This document shows positions 51,589 through 59,785 of a DNA stretch of 64,000 nucleotides, one piece after another. The notes beneath the pieces were generated by a model that did not search any database, was not told the origin of the DNA, and saw nothing but the letters and a program-made list of their open reading frames with translations. Within the stretch, counting starts at the first letter, position 1. Each line of letters begins with the position of its first letter. Origin of the DNA: Arthrobacter_E sp041360795 (GTDB taxonomy: Bacteria; Actinomycetota; Actinomycetes; Actinomycetales; Micrococcaceae); NCBI RefSeq assembly GCF_041360795.1, contig NZ_JBFUPW010000003.1:248001-312000 (forward strand). Direction: 5' to 3'. The position numbers were made by a program, and so were the translations under genes.

Positions 51589-52213
51589 CCTCCGCGGCCC
51601 CTCTCGCCGCCAGGACTTCGATCCAGGCGACGGACGCCTGAATGGCGAGGGTGAGCCCTTCGGCCACCCTCTGAGACGGCGTCGTGGCGGCGACCGCCTC
51701 GTGAAGCGCCGGCTGCGACAGTGGAGTCGTGCGCCAGAGGGGGTCCGGCGAGACGGCGTCCGCCGCCGAACCGAACACGACGGCGTCGAGCATCGACACC
51801 ACGGCGATCCGCTGCCGGGCGGGCACCCCCACCTCCGCGAGCAGCGCGACCAGCGTCTCGTACACGGCGAGCGTGGGCCGGTCATCCACCATGCGGCCCA
51901 TCAGGAGCGGGATCGCGGCGGGGTACTGGGCCACGGCCTCACGGTAGGAGCGGATCCAGTGCTCCACGCGCTCCTGCCAGGGGCGGTCCGCGTCCCGCAG
52001 CGCGTCGAGGCTGATCTTCCGGTAGAACCGCTCACGGAGCGCGTTGATGATCTCATCCCGCCCGCCACTGAGGTGGTGATACAGCGACGACGGGTTCACG
52101 CCCAGGTGCTTGCCGATCCCCTGGATCGTGAAGTCGTGGTGGCGGTCGATCAGTTCCAGCGCCGCGTCCAGAATGATGTCGCGCGAGAGAAGACGCGTGC
52201 GGGGTCTGGCCAT
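51551..52213 (-). CDS. TetR-family transcriptional regulator
   Basis: 220 residues. N-terminal TetR helix-turn-helix at about 10-56 (FTIQGIGKHLGVNPSSLYHH as recognition region), followed by an all-helical ligand domain. I chose ATG 52213; an open frame continues upstream but crosses the operator. A perfect palindrome lies 40 bases upstream in the divergent gap to the NCS1 permease and alcohol dehydrogenase, which are its likely targets. Its 3' end overlaps the GNAT gene. Confidence 0.92.
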   Translation of the reverse strand: MARPRTRLLSRDIILDAALELIDRHHDFTIQGIGKHLGVNPSSLYHHLSGGRDEIINALRERFYRKISLDALRDADRPWQERVEHWIRSYREAVAQYPAAIPLLMGRMVDDRPTLAVYETLVALLAEVGVPARQRIAVVSMLDAVVFGSAADAVSPDPLWRTTPLSQPALHEAVAATTPSQRVAEGLTLAIQASVAWIEVLAARGAAEATPYRPPAPGGA

Positions 52214-52252
52214 GGTCCGAGTATTCCAGTTCCCGCGTGCACGGCCTAAAAC

Positions 52253-52265
52253 CAAATGCCATTTG
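52253..52265. promoter_or_regulatory. TetR operator candidate
   Basis: CAAATGCCATTTG has perfect 6-base arms (CAAATG/CATTTG) around a single C, in an A/T-rich part of the 197-base divergent region between the TetR and NCS1 genes. Position and symmetry fit a TetR dimer site. Confidence 0.6.
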
Positions 52266-52410
52266 ATTAAAATGTGATCCAGGCCATACCATGGTGAAAA
52301 CTTTCGTTGCATAGCAGACAACCCGACTCTTCCAGCCCCGTCCGATACGCCGTCATCCCCCTTCTCCCGGACCTCATCTCGCCGGGATCCCTCCCCCTCG
52401 AAGGAACGCC

Positions 52411-53868
52411 ATGACCACCACCCCTTCAGACACCGGCAGCCCCGCCCGGCTCATCGAAGCCCGGTCCATCGACTGGGTCCCGGAGAGCGAACGCCACGGC
52501 AAACTCTGGCACCAGGGTCCGTTGTGGTTCCTCGGCAACTTCCAGTACTTCTCCATCCCCATCGGCTTCATCGGACCGTCCATGGGGCTCTCCCTCGGCT
52601 GGACCGTCGTCGCGAGCGTCCTGGGCATCGCCGTCGGCACGGTCTTCATGGCCTTCCACGCCTCCCAGGGCCCCACCATGGGTCTGCCCCAGCTGATCCA
52701 GTCGCGGGCGCAGTTCGGCTACCGCGGCGTCGTGGTCCCGCTCCTCGCCACCCTCTTCACGTACATCGCGTTCAATGTGGCGGACACGGTCCTGCTGAGC
52801 GAGGGACTGAACAGCTCCTTCAGCTGGAACCCGACGCTGATCGCGATTCTCGCAACGGTGGCCGGCGCGGGCCTGGCGATCTTCGGCCACGACTGGCTGC
52901 ACAAGGCGTTCCGCATCCTGCTGTACGTCTCGCTGCCCATCATGACGATCCTGACCATCGGGGTCATCAGCGGTGGAGCCGGCGGGTCCTGGGATTCCTC
53001 GCACTACGGCTTCACCTGGGTCGCGTTCATGGCGCAGTTCGCCGCCTGCGCCGCGTACAACATCACCTACGCCCCCTACGTCTCCGACTACTCGCGGTAC
53101 CTCCCCACGAACACCCCGGCGCGGTCCGTGATCGCCGCCGTCTTCTTCGGCGCCTCCTCCTCGGCCATCTGGCTGATCTCGCTGGGCGCGTGGCTGTCGA
53201 TCGCCCTCGGCGCGACCGACGGCCTCGCAGGCCTCCAGACCGCGGGCAACACGATCTTCCCGTCGCTCGGAAACGTGGCCGCACTGCTCTCGGCACTCGC
53301 CCTGACCGCCACCATGGGCATGAACGCCTACGGCGGCATGCTGACCGTCCTGACCACGGTCGACTCGATCCGCCCGATCAAGCCCAAGACCACGGCCCGA
53401 GTGGTCACGGTCCTCGGGCTCGCGGTGCTCTGGTACCTGGTGGCCTCCTCGATCAGCTCCGGCTCCGTCGCCACGGTCTTCTCCGCACTGACCCTGATGC
53501 TCTACATCCTGGTCCCGTGGACGGCCACCAACCTGGTCGACTTCTTCGTGGTGCGCCGCGGCCACTACGCCATCGCGGACCTCTTCACCCCGAACGGCAT
53601 CTACGGCGCCTGGGGCTGGCGCGGGCTCACCGCCTTCGCCATCGGCCTCCTGAGCGAGATCCCCTTCATGGTCCTGCCGACCATCGGCGGCTGGAGCTTC
53701 GTGGGCCCGGTGGCCTCGGCTCTGGGCGACGTCGACATCGCGTGGCTCGTCGGTCTCGCCGTCACGTCTGTGGCGTACTGGCTGCTGGGCCGTTCGCTCG
53801 ACCTGGCGGCCGAGGAGAGCGAACGACGCCGGAGCGACGAACAGCTGTCCGGGCAGGGTCCCGAGTAG
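52411..53868 (+). CDS. NCS1-family purine/cytosine permease
   Basis: 485-residue membrane transporter with twelve helices, of the nucleobase:cation symporter-1 family (PF02133). The N-terminal RSIDWVPESERHGKLWHQGP, followed by helix 1 FLGNFQYFSIPIGFIG, is characteristic. Members carry cytosine, purines, allantoin, thiamine or hydantoins; the exact ligand is not decided by sequence reading. It leads a probable two-gene operon with the alcohol dehydrogenase 81 bases downstream and is divergent from the TetR gene. CTCGAAGGA precedes the ATG. Confidence 0.9.
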   Translation: MTTTPSDTGSPARLIEARSIDWVPESERHGKLWHQGPLWFLGNFQYFSIPIGFIGPSMGLSLGWTVVASVLGIAVGTVFMAFHASQGPTMGLPQLIQSRAQFGYRGVVVPLLATLFTYIAFNVADTVLLSEGLNSSFSWNPTLIAILATVAGAGLAIFGHDWLHKAFRILLYVSLPIMTILTIGVISGGAGGSWDSSHYGFTWVAFMAQFAACAAYNITYAPYVSDYSRYLPTNTPARSVIAAVFFGASSSAIWLISLGAWLSIALGATDGLAGLQTAGNTIFPSLGNVAALLSALALTATMGMNAYGGMLTVLTTVDSIRPIKPKTTARVVTVLGLAVLWYLVASSISSGSVATVFSALTLMLYILVPWTATNLVDFFVVRRGHYAIADLFTPNGIYGAWGWRGLTAFAIGLLSEIPFMVLPTIGGWSFVGPVASALGDVDIAWLVGLAVTSVAYWLLGRSLDLAAEESERRRSDEQLSGQGPE

Positions 53869-53949
53869 GCGGAGTCCGCCTCCACACCGCTCATCCACAA
53901 CCTTCCGGCCGCAGCCTTCCGGTTGCGGCCTTCCGATCAGGAGATCACC

Positions 53950-55038
53950 ATGACCGAAGCCGCCACCTTCCGCGCCGGGCGCGGAGTGTCCCGCGAGCCG
54001 CTCACCGTGGCGTCCCCCGGGCCGGGCCAGGTCCGGGTCGGCATCCGCGCCACCGGCGTCTGCCACTCGGATCTGCACATCGTCAACGGCGACTGGCCCG
54101 CGGAGCAGCCCCTGGTCCTCGGTCACGAGGCCGCCGGCGTCGTCGAGGAGACCGGACCGGGCGTCACCACCGTTCAGCCCGGCGACCATGTGGTGCTGTC
54201 CTGGTTCGCCCCGTGCGGACGGTGCGTCAATTGCGCCGCCGGCCGCGGCTGGCTGTGCACCGGCACCACTGCCCTGTCCAACACCCTGCCGGACGGTTCG
54301 ACCGCCTTCCGCGACGGCGACGGCGAACCGTTGTGGCCCTACCTCGGACTCGGCACGTTCACCCCGACGGTCGTCGTACCGGAGTCGGCGGCCGTCAAGG
54401 TCGACGAACGGCTGCCCTTCACGGTCGGCGCGCTGCTCGGCTGCTCGGTGACCACCGGCGTGGGCGCCGTCCTGAACACCGCCCGCGTTCCGGCCGGAGC
54501 ATCCGCCGTGGTGATCGGCTGCGGCGGCGTCGGGCTGTCCGTGGTGATGGGGCTCCGGCTGGCTGGCGCGGACCCCATCATCGCTGTGGACCTCTCGGAG
54601 GAGAAACGGGCCAAGGCCCGGGAGCTGGGAGCCACGGTCACCCTGGACCCGCGCGAGACGGACCTGACCGGTTACGTCGCGGACCACTTCGGCGGAGTGG
54701 ATTTCGCGTTCGAGGCGATCGGGAACGAGAAGGTCATCGAGACTCTTCCCGGGCTGCTGGCTCCCGGCGGCGCGGCCGTGCTGGTCGGCATGACCCGGAT
54801 CGGCGCTCGGGCCAGCATCGACCCCTTCGACCTGGCGGACCAGGGCAAGAGCATCCTGGGCTGCAACTACGGGTCAAGCGTGGCGCAGGTGGACATCCCC
54901 CGCCTGGCACGCCTTCACCTCGCCGGACTGCTGCCGCTGGAACAGCTGATCGACCGGGTCCGGCCCCTCTCCGAAGCACCCGACGCGCTGGAGGATCTGG
55001 CCGCCGGGACCGGTCTGCGGTCGGTCCTGACCCCGTAA
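53950..55038 (+). CDS. Zinc-dependent alcohol dehydrogenase (MDR superfamily)
   Basis: 362 residues. Catalytic zinc ligands Cys38 (GVCHSDLH), His59 (GHEAAG) and a Cys in GALLGCSVTTG; structural zinc cysteines 89, 92, 95 and 103 (CGRCVNC). Rossmann motif GCGGVGLSVVMG and an acidic Asp after strand two (AVDLSEEK) indicate NAD+ preference. It resembles class III / aryl-alcohol type enzymes. CAGGAG precedes ATG 53950. A 7-bp hairpin (53907-53930) lies in the gap after the permease gene and may attenuate the transcript. The substrate may be what the permease imports. Confidence 0.92.
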   Translation: MTEAATFRAGRGVSREPLTVASPGPGQVRVGIRATGVCHSDLHIVNGDWPAEQPLVLGHEAAGVVEETGPGVTTVQPGDHVVLSWFAPCGRCVNCAAGRGWLCTGTTALSNTLPDGSTAFRDGDGEPLWPYLGLGTFTPTVVVPESAAVKVDERLPFTVGALLGCSVTTGVGAVLNTARVPAGASAVVIGCGGVGLSVVMGLRLAGADPIIAVDLSEEKRAKARELGATVTLDPRETDLTGYVADHFGGVDFAFEAIGNEKVIETLPGLLAPGGAAVLVGMTRIGARASIDPFDLADQGKSILGCNYGSSVAQVDIPRLARLHLAGLLPLEQLIDRVRPLSEAPDALEDLAAGTGLRSVLTP

Positions 55039-55102
55039 ACGGGTTCCGATCGGTCGGGTTCTGCGGTCAGGCTCCACGGACCGGGGCCGCTCGTCACTGG
55101 CC

Positions 55103-55129
55103 TACTGGTCAGTGGTCTATTGGTCAGTG
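55103..55129. repeat. Direct repeat in A/T-rich leader of the secreted-protein locus
   Basis: Two near-identical 12-base repeats, TACTGGTCAGTG (55103-55114) and TATTGGTCAGTG (55118-55129), preceded by an inverted CACTGG. They start the A/T-rich 175-base leader of the small secreted-protein gene and may be activator binding sites. Confidence 0.45.
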
Positions 55130-55302
55130 CCCGGCCGACGGCAGAGGGTAATGGTTCGAATTACACCCGTCGCATAACATTCCTCAAGTCGCAATTTCAT
55201 ATTAGACGTGACAAATTCACATGCTTCAAAAAACCCCAGCGCGGTCATATACCGGAAGAAGGTCGGCGGTTTTGCCGGTCTCATCACTTCCAGGAGGTAA
55301 GC

Positions 55303-55623
55303 GTGCTGTCTCGTCCGAAACAACTCCTTGTAGTCCTTGCTGTCGCCGCGTGCGCCCTGAGCGGGGCGCCACCCGCAGCCCAGGCTGCAGGGACCGCCCC
55401 TGACCCTCACCGGGTCGCTGCCCGCTCACCCGCCCCGAAGGTCGATCAGGCGACCGTCGCACAGGTCACGCTGGCGGCTAAGAACACCTCGAAGATCGGG
55501 AACGTCGTTCAGTTCGACTACGACGCGGCCGTGAAATCTGGGTCTCCAAAGCTACTGCTGAAGAATTCGCCAGTGGCATCGTTGCCGGCGGCGGATCTGT
55601 CATCCATGCACCAGCGTCAGTGA
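55303..55623 (+). CDS. Secreted small protein, 5' part (frameshifted, bacteriocin-like)
   Basis: 106 codons in its own frame. GTG 55303 follows a perfect AGGAGG (55292-55297). The N-terminus is a Sec signal peptide (LLVVLAVAACALSGAPPAAQA), then a Pro/Ala/Val spacer. After about residue 78 (DYDAAVK, 55536) the frame becomes unlike a protein and ends at TGA 55621. A -1 shift at 55534-55536 (AAA) instead gives IWVSKATAEEFASGIVAGGG, which continues directly into the next ORF. I therefore read 55303-55952 as one gene of about 216 residues broken by a single-base indel, or using programmed slippage, or mis-sequenced. Confidence 0.6.
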   Translation: MLSRPKQLLVVLAVAACALSGAPPAAQAAGTAPDPHRVAARSPAPKVDQATVAQVTLAAKNTSKIGNVVQFDYDAAVKSGSPKLLLKNSPVASLPAADLSSMHQRQ

Positions 55624-55952
55624 CGATCGCCCCGGCCTCGCTTGGCGCCGTCGCCACAGCGATGTCCAACTGTCAGGGACGGGACGGGTTCTCCACCTAC
55701 TGGTGGGGAACCCAGATTCAACTGGATTCTTGCGCCTCGAACGTGGTCACGAACGCCATGTGGGGCGGAGCGGGTGTCGCAGCCATCGCGGGTATCATCT
55801 CTTCTGAAACCGGTGTTGGAGGGGCGGCCGGTGCCGTGGCTGCGGCGGCCTTCACCATCGGGGCAGCCGGCCTGGGAGTCTGCTCCGCCTGGGGAACCGG
55901 GATCTACATCAACCAGGTCTGGGGAGCCGTCCCCGGATGCTGGGCACAGTAA
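55620..55952 (+). CDS. Secreted small protein, 3' part (Gly/Ala-rich, Trp/Cys end)
   Basis: 110 codons from GTG 55620, but the reading frame is open and protein-like back to about 55536, so this is probably the C-terminal two thirds of the gene begun at 55303. It has an N-terminal CQGRDGFSTYWWGTQIQLDSC block, a long Gly/Ala hydrophobic centre (GAGVAAIAGIISSETGVGG and beyond), and ends GIYINQVWGAVPGCWAQ. Four cysteines could form two disulfides. The layout resembles a recurring set of small secreted actinobacterial proteins with a YWWG...GIYI..W pattern, of unknown function but bacteriocin-like. A tiny membrane protein gene follows after 21 bases. Confidence 0.65.
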   Translation: MTIAPASLGAVATAMSNCQGRDGFSTYWWGTQIQLDSCASNVVTNAMWGGAGVAAIAGIISSETGVGGAAGAVAAAAFTIGAAGLGVCSAWGTGIYINQVWGAVPGCWAQ

Positions 55953-55973
55953 GCCGGTGAATGGAGGAACCAG

Positions 55974-56210
55974 ATGCTCAAAGCATGGAATAGGTTCAGC
56001 GCTCCGATTCGAGTCTCCGTGGTCATCACGCTGGCTTTGGTACTCGCGGGGGTCGCGATCTTGGTGACCACCCTGCTCTCCACCGAGCACGGCTCGGGAT
56101 CATTTGATGCAGGAATGGCAGCATCGCGGTGGGTCCTGCAAGGGGGCGCATTCCTCGGCCTGCTGACCATCCTCTGCATCCTGATCAGGAAACCCAAGAA
56201 GCGCCCGTAA
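55974..56210 (+). CDS. Small two-helix membrane protein (possible immunity protein)
   Basis: 78 residues with two membrane helices (about 13-36 and 55-72) and a basic C-terminus RKPKKRP. ATG 55974 is preceded by GGAGG. Directly downstream of the small secreted Gly/Ala-rich protein, in the same orientation, with a shared terminator behind it. Two-helix cationic membrane proteins in this position are commonly immunity factors for membrane-active bacteriocins; this is inference from context, not homology. Confidence 0.65.
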   Translation: MLKAWNRFSAPIRVSVVITLALVLAGVAILVTTLLSTEHGSGSFDAGMAASRWVLQGGAFLGLLTILCILIRKPKKRP

Positions 56211-56225
56211 GCCGCGCTCGAATGG

Positions 56226-56263
56226 CAGGGGGTCGAGACTCAGGAATAGTTCTCGACCCCCTG
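56226..56263 (+). terminator. Terminator after the secreted-protein/membrane-protein pair
   Basis: 13-bp perfect stem, CAGGGGGTCGAGA with its complement at 56251-56263, 12-base loop. It is 16 bases after the stop and 29 bases from the convergent gene's stop, so it may serve both. Confidence 0.85.
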
Positions 56264-56291
56264 ACGGGTTCTTCCGCCTGAACCCCGTGCG

Positions 56292-57293
56292 TCAGGCGCG
56301 CTGCCCCGCGTCCCACCAGCGCAGGACCCGCAGCGCCCGGAAGGTGACCCACCGGGACGGGAGGCCGGCGCCGTCGTCGAGGGTGAACCAGACTCGGCCG
56401 CGAAGTTCCTCGTCCAGGAGCCACCGACCGTCGGCCCGGCGCCGGTTCCGCAGATGCTCGATAGTCGGGGCGATCCGAGGGTCCGGGGCCGTCCCGTCCA
56501 CGAGGGACGCGGCGCGCAAATGGTCGGCGGCGCGGAGCACGTCGTAGCGCCACCGCCACGGGTAGCGCAGGTCGAGATAGCCGGGGTCCGCGGGCTCGCC
56601 GGTGCTTTTCCGGCGGAAGAGGCCACGCTCCAGGAGGTACTCCTCGCCCGCGTGGCGGGCACGCCGGGTCTCCACGGTTCCTTGCCCGGCACGTTCCAGC
56701 TCCAGGAGCGCCTCGAGGACGTTGATCGTGGTGTCGAAGGAGGAGCGCACGGAACCGTTCGCGCGCTCACAGTTCCAGCCGCCGTCGGGTTGCTGTTCCG
56801 CGAGCATCCAGGCCGTCAGCGTGGGGAGCCGCAGCCCGAAGTAGCTGCCGTCCGCAAGGGTCCGGGCGTTGATGCAGGTATCCACTTCGCCATCCCAGAA
56901 CGACTGGCCGTCGTGGTCCCAGCGGGAGTTACGCCCCACCAGCTCCACGATCTCCTGAAGGCGCGGGGTGGATGGATCCAGGCCGAATTCGCGCAACTGG
57001 GTGAGGCTGTAGGTGGTGGCGGTCCAGGGCTGGCCTTCGGCCTTCCAGTCCGCCGGGGTGAAGCCCTCGGGCACGAAGGAACCACCGGCCCATTGCCCAT
57101 CCTCGCCCGCCAGGGCGAGGAGCCGGGCGCCGACGCCCTCGGACGCGACACGGGCGCGTTCAGCCTGCCATTCCGTGTCCGGCGCACCCTGGAGATCCCG
57201 CAGGACCTGCCAGCGCAGCGCCGGGTCACCGGCCAGCAGCCAGTCGATGACCTGCCGCTCCTGGTCCGCGCCACCATCATGCCGTGCCGTCAT
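56292..57293 (-). CDS. Terpenoid-cyclase/prenyltransferase alpha-alpha toroid-like protein
   Basis: 333 residues, all helical. It shows spaced repeat motifs of the squalene-cyclase/prenyltransferase toroid: GDPALRWQVLRDL near the start, QQPDGGWNCE (about 168-177, QW-type) and RRADGRWLLDEELRG. The catalytic DxDD or zinc-site residues of true cyclases and prenyltransferases are not evident, so a non-enzymatic scaffold or an unusual activity is possible. No signal peptide. Similar single genes occur in many actinobacteria and Bacilli without assigned role. Confidence 0.7.
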   Translation of the reverse strand: MTARHDGGADQERQVIDWLLAGDPALRWQVLRDLQGAPDTEWQAERARVASEGVGARLLALAGEDGQWAGGSFVPEGFTPADWKAEGQPWTATTYSLTQLREFGLDPSTPRLQEIVELVGRNSRWDHDGQSFWDGEVDTCINARTLADGSYFGLRLPTLTAWMLAEQQPDGGWNCERANGSVRSSFDTTINVLEALLELERAGQGTVETRRARHAGEEYLLERGLFRRKSTGEPADPGYLDLRYPWRWRYDVLRAADHLRAASLVDGTAPDPRIAPTIEHLRNRRRADGRWLLDEELRGRVWFTLDDGAGLPSRWVTFRALRVLRWWDAGQRA

Positions 57294-57317
57294 CGCCGAT
57301 CCGTCCTGTCAGAGGTT

Positions 57318-57381
57318 CGCCGTCGCGGACCACACGGCCCGCGACGGCGGGGACGCTCCTCCCCTTGCCCGGAGCGTCCCC
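57318..57381 (-). terminator. Double hairpin after osmoprotectant operon
   Basis: Two adjacent stems: CGCCGTCGCGG paired with CCGCGACGGCG (57318-57349) and GGGGACGCTCC paired with GGAGCGTCCCC (57349-57381). They follow the binding-protein stop on the minus strand within 7 bases. Confidence 0.8.
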
Positions 57382-57387
57382 TGCCGA

Positions 57388-58299
57388 TCAGCCCAAGCCC
57401 TTGTCCTTGAGCCAGGCACTGGCGATCTCGGCCGGCTGGCGCTTGTCCACCGTGCTCTGGACGTTCAGCTTCACCAGTTCCTCGGTGGTCAGCTTCGCGC
57501 TGATCGCGTTGATCACCTTGGAGATCTTCCCGGAGACGGCCTCACTCGCGATCGGCACCACATTGGAGGACAGGATCATGTTCTTCGGATCCTTCAGCGC
57601 GACCAGGTCACCCTTTTCGAACGCCGGATCCGCCGAGTAGATGTCCGCCACTTGCACCGTCCCGGCACGCAGCGCGTCCAGGGTGGTGGGGCCGGTCGCG
57701 GAGAAGGCGAGATCCACGCCGTACTGGGTCTTCGCGGCAGCCGGTCCGTACGGGCGCTTCTCGAATTCCGGGGCGCCGCCGATCGTGACCTTGCCCTGCA
57801 CCTTGCTCAGGTCGGCGATCGTCTGGAGGCCGTACTTGTCGGCCGTCGCCTTGGTCACCGTGTACGTGTCCTGGTCCGCGGCCTGGGCGTAGTCGAGCGC
57901 CACGAGACCCTTGGGCAGGGCCTTCTTCAGCTCGGCGTACACATCGGCGGGGCTCGTTGAGGACGCCTTGCCCTGCAGGAACTCCAGGAGGTTGCCGGTG
58001 TACTCGGGGAACAGACTGATCGCCCCGGACTTAACGTCGCCCATGTAGGCGTCGCGCTGGCCGATGTTGAATTTACGCTCCACCTTCTGGCCGTCCTTCT
58101 CGAGGCCCTGGGCGTAGATCTCGGCGATGATCTCGTTCGAGTAGTACGCCTGCGACCCGACGACGATCTTGTCCCCGGAGCCGCCTCCCGCGGTGCTGGG
58201 CTGGTCCAGCGGGTTGCCGGAACCGCACGCGCTGAGGGCGAGGGTGACGGCGAGCGCGGCGCCGGCCGCAGCGATCCTGGCGATGCGAGCAGTGAACAT
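57388..58299 (-). CDS. Osmoprotectant ABC transporter substrate-binding lipoprotein
   Basis: 303 residues, OpuBC/OpuCC/ProX type. Lipobox LSAC with Cys25. The mature domain shows KIVVGSQAYYSNEIIAEIYAQ and LFPEYTGNLLEFL, characteristic of glycine betaine/choline binding proteins of this clade (PF04069). ATG 58299 follows GAGAGGAA. It is the last gene of the importer operon (ATPase, two permeases, binding protein). The role is uptake of betaine, choline or related solutes in osmotic stress. Confidence 0.93.
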   Translation of the reverse strand: MFTARIARIAAAGAALAVTLALSACGSGNPLDQPSTAGGGSGDKIVVGSQAYYSNEIIAEIYAQGLEKDGQKVERKFNIGQRDAYMGDVKSGAISLFPEYTGNLLEFLQGKASSTSPADVYAELKKALPKGLVALDYAQAADQDTYTVTKATADKYGLQTIADLSKVQGKVTIGGAPEFEKRPYGPAAAKTQYGVDLAFSATGPTTLDALRAGTVQVADIYSADPAFEKGDLVALKDPKNMILSSNVVPIASEAVSGKISKVINAISAKLTTEELVKLNVQSTVDKRQPAEIASAWLKDKGLG

Positions 58300-58333
58300 G
58301 GTGGTTCCTCTCTTCACTTCCTCACGCGGAGTT

Positions 58334-59101
58334 TCACTCGGCGTGCTGTCTGGACGCGGCTGGGGTGGTCAGCCGGACGCGGGATGACGTGCGACGGCGC
58401 GCACGGGGTTCGGTCTCCTGGTGCCCGCCGCCGGACGCGCGGACCCCGGCGGGGACGGCGGCGCGCTGGGCCAGGGCGAACAGGAGATCGACGATCAGGG
58501 CGAGGACGGCCACCAGCAGGGCGCCGGCCAGCACCTGATCGAAGCGGCGCAGCGGGATGCCCTGGATGATGGGCCAGCCGAGACCGCCCAGATTGACGTA
58601 GGCGGCGATGGTGACCGTGGCGATGACCTGGAGCGTGGCCGCACGGAGCCCTCCGATGAGCAGGGGCAGCCCGAGGCGGAACTCCACCTTCCAGAACACC
58701 TGCCACGGGGTCATGCCCATGGCCTTGGCGGCGTCGATCACGCGACGGTCGATCGCCTCGATCCCGGTGTAGGCGCCGGCCAGGAGGGACGGGATGCCGA
58801 GCAGCACGAACGTCACGAGAGCGGCGGCCGGGACCTGCAGCACGCCGAAGAGCAGCACCAGCAGGATGAGCAGGCCGAACGACGGGATCGCCCGGGCGGC
58901 GCCGGAGATCGCGACGGCCACTTCGCGGCCGCGTCCCGTGTGGCCGATGAGCCAGCCCGCTGGGACCGCGACGACGGCGGCGATCAGCACGGACAGCGCC
59001 GTGTACAGCAGGTGCTGCCCGAGGAGGGTGGGGAGCGCGTAGGTGCCGGTCCACTGCTCGGGATCGGTCAGCCAACGGACCGCATCGGCGAAGAGGTTCA
59101 T
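58334..59101 (-). CDS. Osmoprotectant ABC transporter permease (OpuBB/D type)
   Basis: 255 residues with five to six helices. The EAA-like loop is IEAIDRRVIDAAKAMGMTPW (about 114-133). A basic disordered C-terminus of about 40 residues (RARRRTSSRVRL) follows the last helix. Overlaps the previous permease by 4 bases, and the binding-protein start follows after 34 bases. Confidence 0.92.
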   Translation of the reverse strand: MNLFADAVRWLTDPEQWTGTYALPTLLGQHLLYTALSVLIAAVVAVPAGWLIGHTGRGREVAVAISGAARAIPSFGLLILLVLLFGVLQVPAAALVTFVLLGIPSLLAGAYTGIEAIDRRVIDAAKAMGMTPWQVFWKVEFRLGLPLLIGGLRAATLQVIATVTIAAYVNLGGLGWPIIQGIPLRRFDQVLAGALLVAVLALIVDLLFALAQRAAVPAGVRASGGGHQETEPRARRRTSSRVRLTTPAASRQHAE

Positions 59102-59784
59102 ACGGACACCTCCGCCGGCTCCGTGGCCCGCGAGCGCTTCGCCCGGCCGCTCGTGGCACGCTGCCAGGGCATGAGCAGGCGTCCCAGAAGCACCAGGACC
59201 ACGTCCACGAGAATCGCCAGGATCACCACGGCCGCGACACCTGCGAACACCTCTTCGATGAGCCGGCGGTCCAGCCCGTTGGTGAAGAGATAGCCCAGGT
59301 TGTTGACCCCGATCAGGGTGCCCACCGTGGCCAGGGCGATCGTGCTGACCGCCGCCACACGCACCCCGGCGAGGATCACGGGGGCGGCGAGGGGCAGTTC
59401 CACCGTCCAGAACCGGCGCGCAGGCGCGTAGCCCATGGCGGTGGCGGCGCGGCGCACGTCCGGGTCCACGGCGTCGAGACCGTCCGCCACCGAGCGCACC
59501 AGGATCGCGACGGCATAGATGGTCAGCGCCGTGACGAGATTCGCCTCGTTGGTGGCCGGATAGCCGAAGAGCGCCGGCAGCAGGATGAGCAGGGCGAGCG
59601 ACGGGATCGTGTAAAGCAGCCCGGTCAGCAGGATGACGGGCCCGCGCACGAGCCGGTACCGCCAGGCGAAACGGCCCAGCGGGACCGCCACCACGATGCC
59701 GAGGGCCAGGGCGATGACGCTCTGCCGCAGATGCACTCCGGCCAGGTTGAGGATCAGCCCCAGATTGTCGAGGATCCAGGTCAC
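59098..59784 (-). CDS. Osmoprotectant ABC transporter permease
   Basis: 228 residues from the GTG at 59784 (VTWILDNLGLILNLAGVHL), one base after the ATPase stop codon. Helices LLTGLLYTIPSLALLILLPA and the EAA-like loop AVDPDVRRAATAMGYAPARR are typical. A longer upstream frame is only a shadow inside the ATPase gene. Together with the other permease it forms the transmembrane channel. Confidence 0.92.
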   Translation of the reverse strand: MTWILDNLGLILNLAGVHLRQSVIALALGIVVAVPLGRFAWRYRLVRGPVILLTGLLYTIPSLALLILLPALFGYPATNEANLVTALTIYAVAILVRSVADGLDAVDPDVRRAATAMGYAPARRFWTVELPLAAPVILAGVRVAAVSTIALATVGTLIGVNNLGYLFTNGLDRRLIEEVFAGVAAVVILAILVDVVLVLLGRLLMPWQRATSGRAKRSRATEPAEVSV

Positions 59785-59785
59785 G

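Noticed and set aside
52524..55151. 875-codon frame overlapping the NCS1 permease and alcohol dehydrogenase genes
   Set aside because: It is a shadow in another frame; both real genes have complete motifs, starts and ribosome-binding sites.
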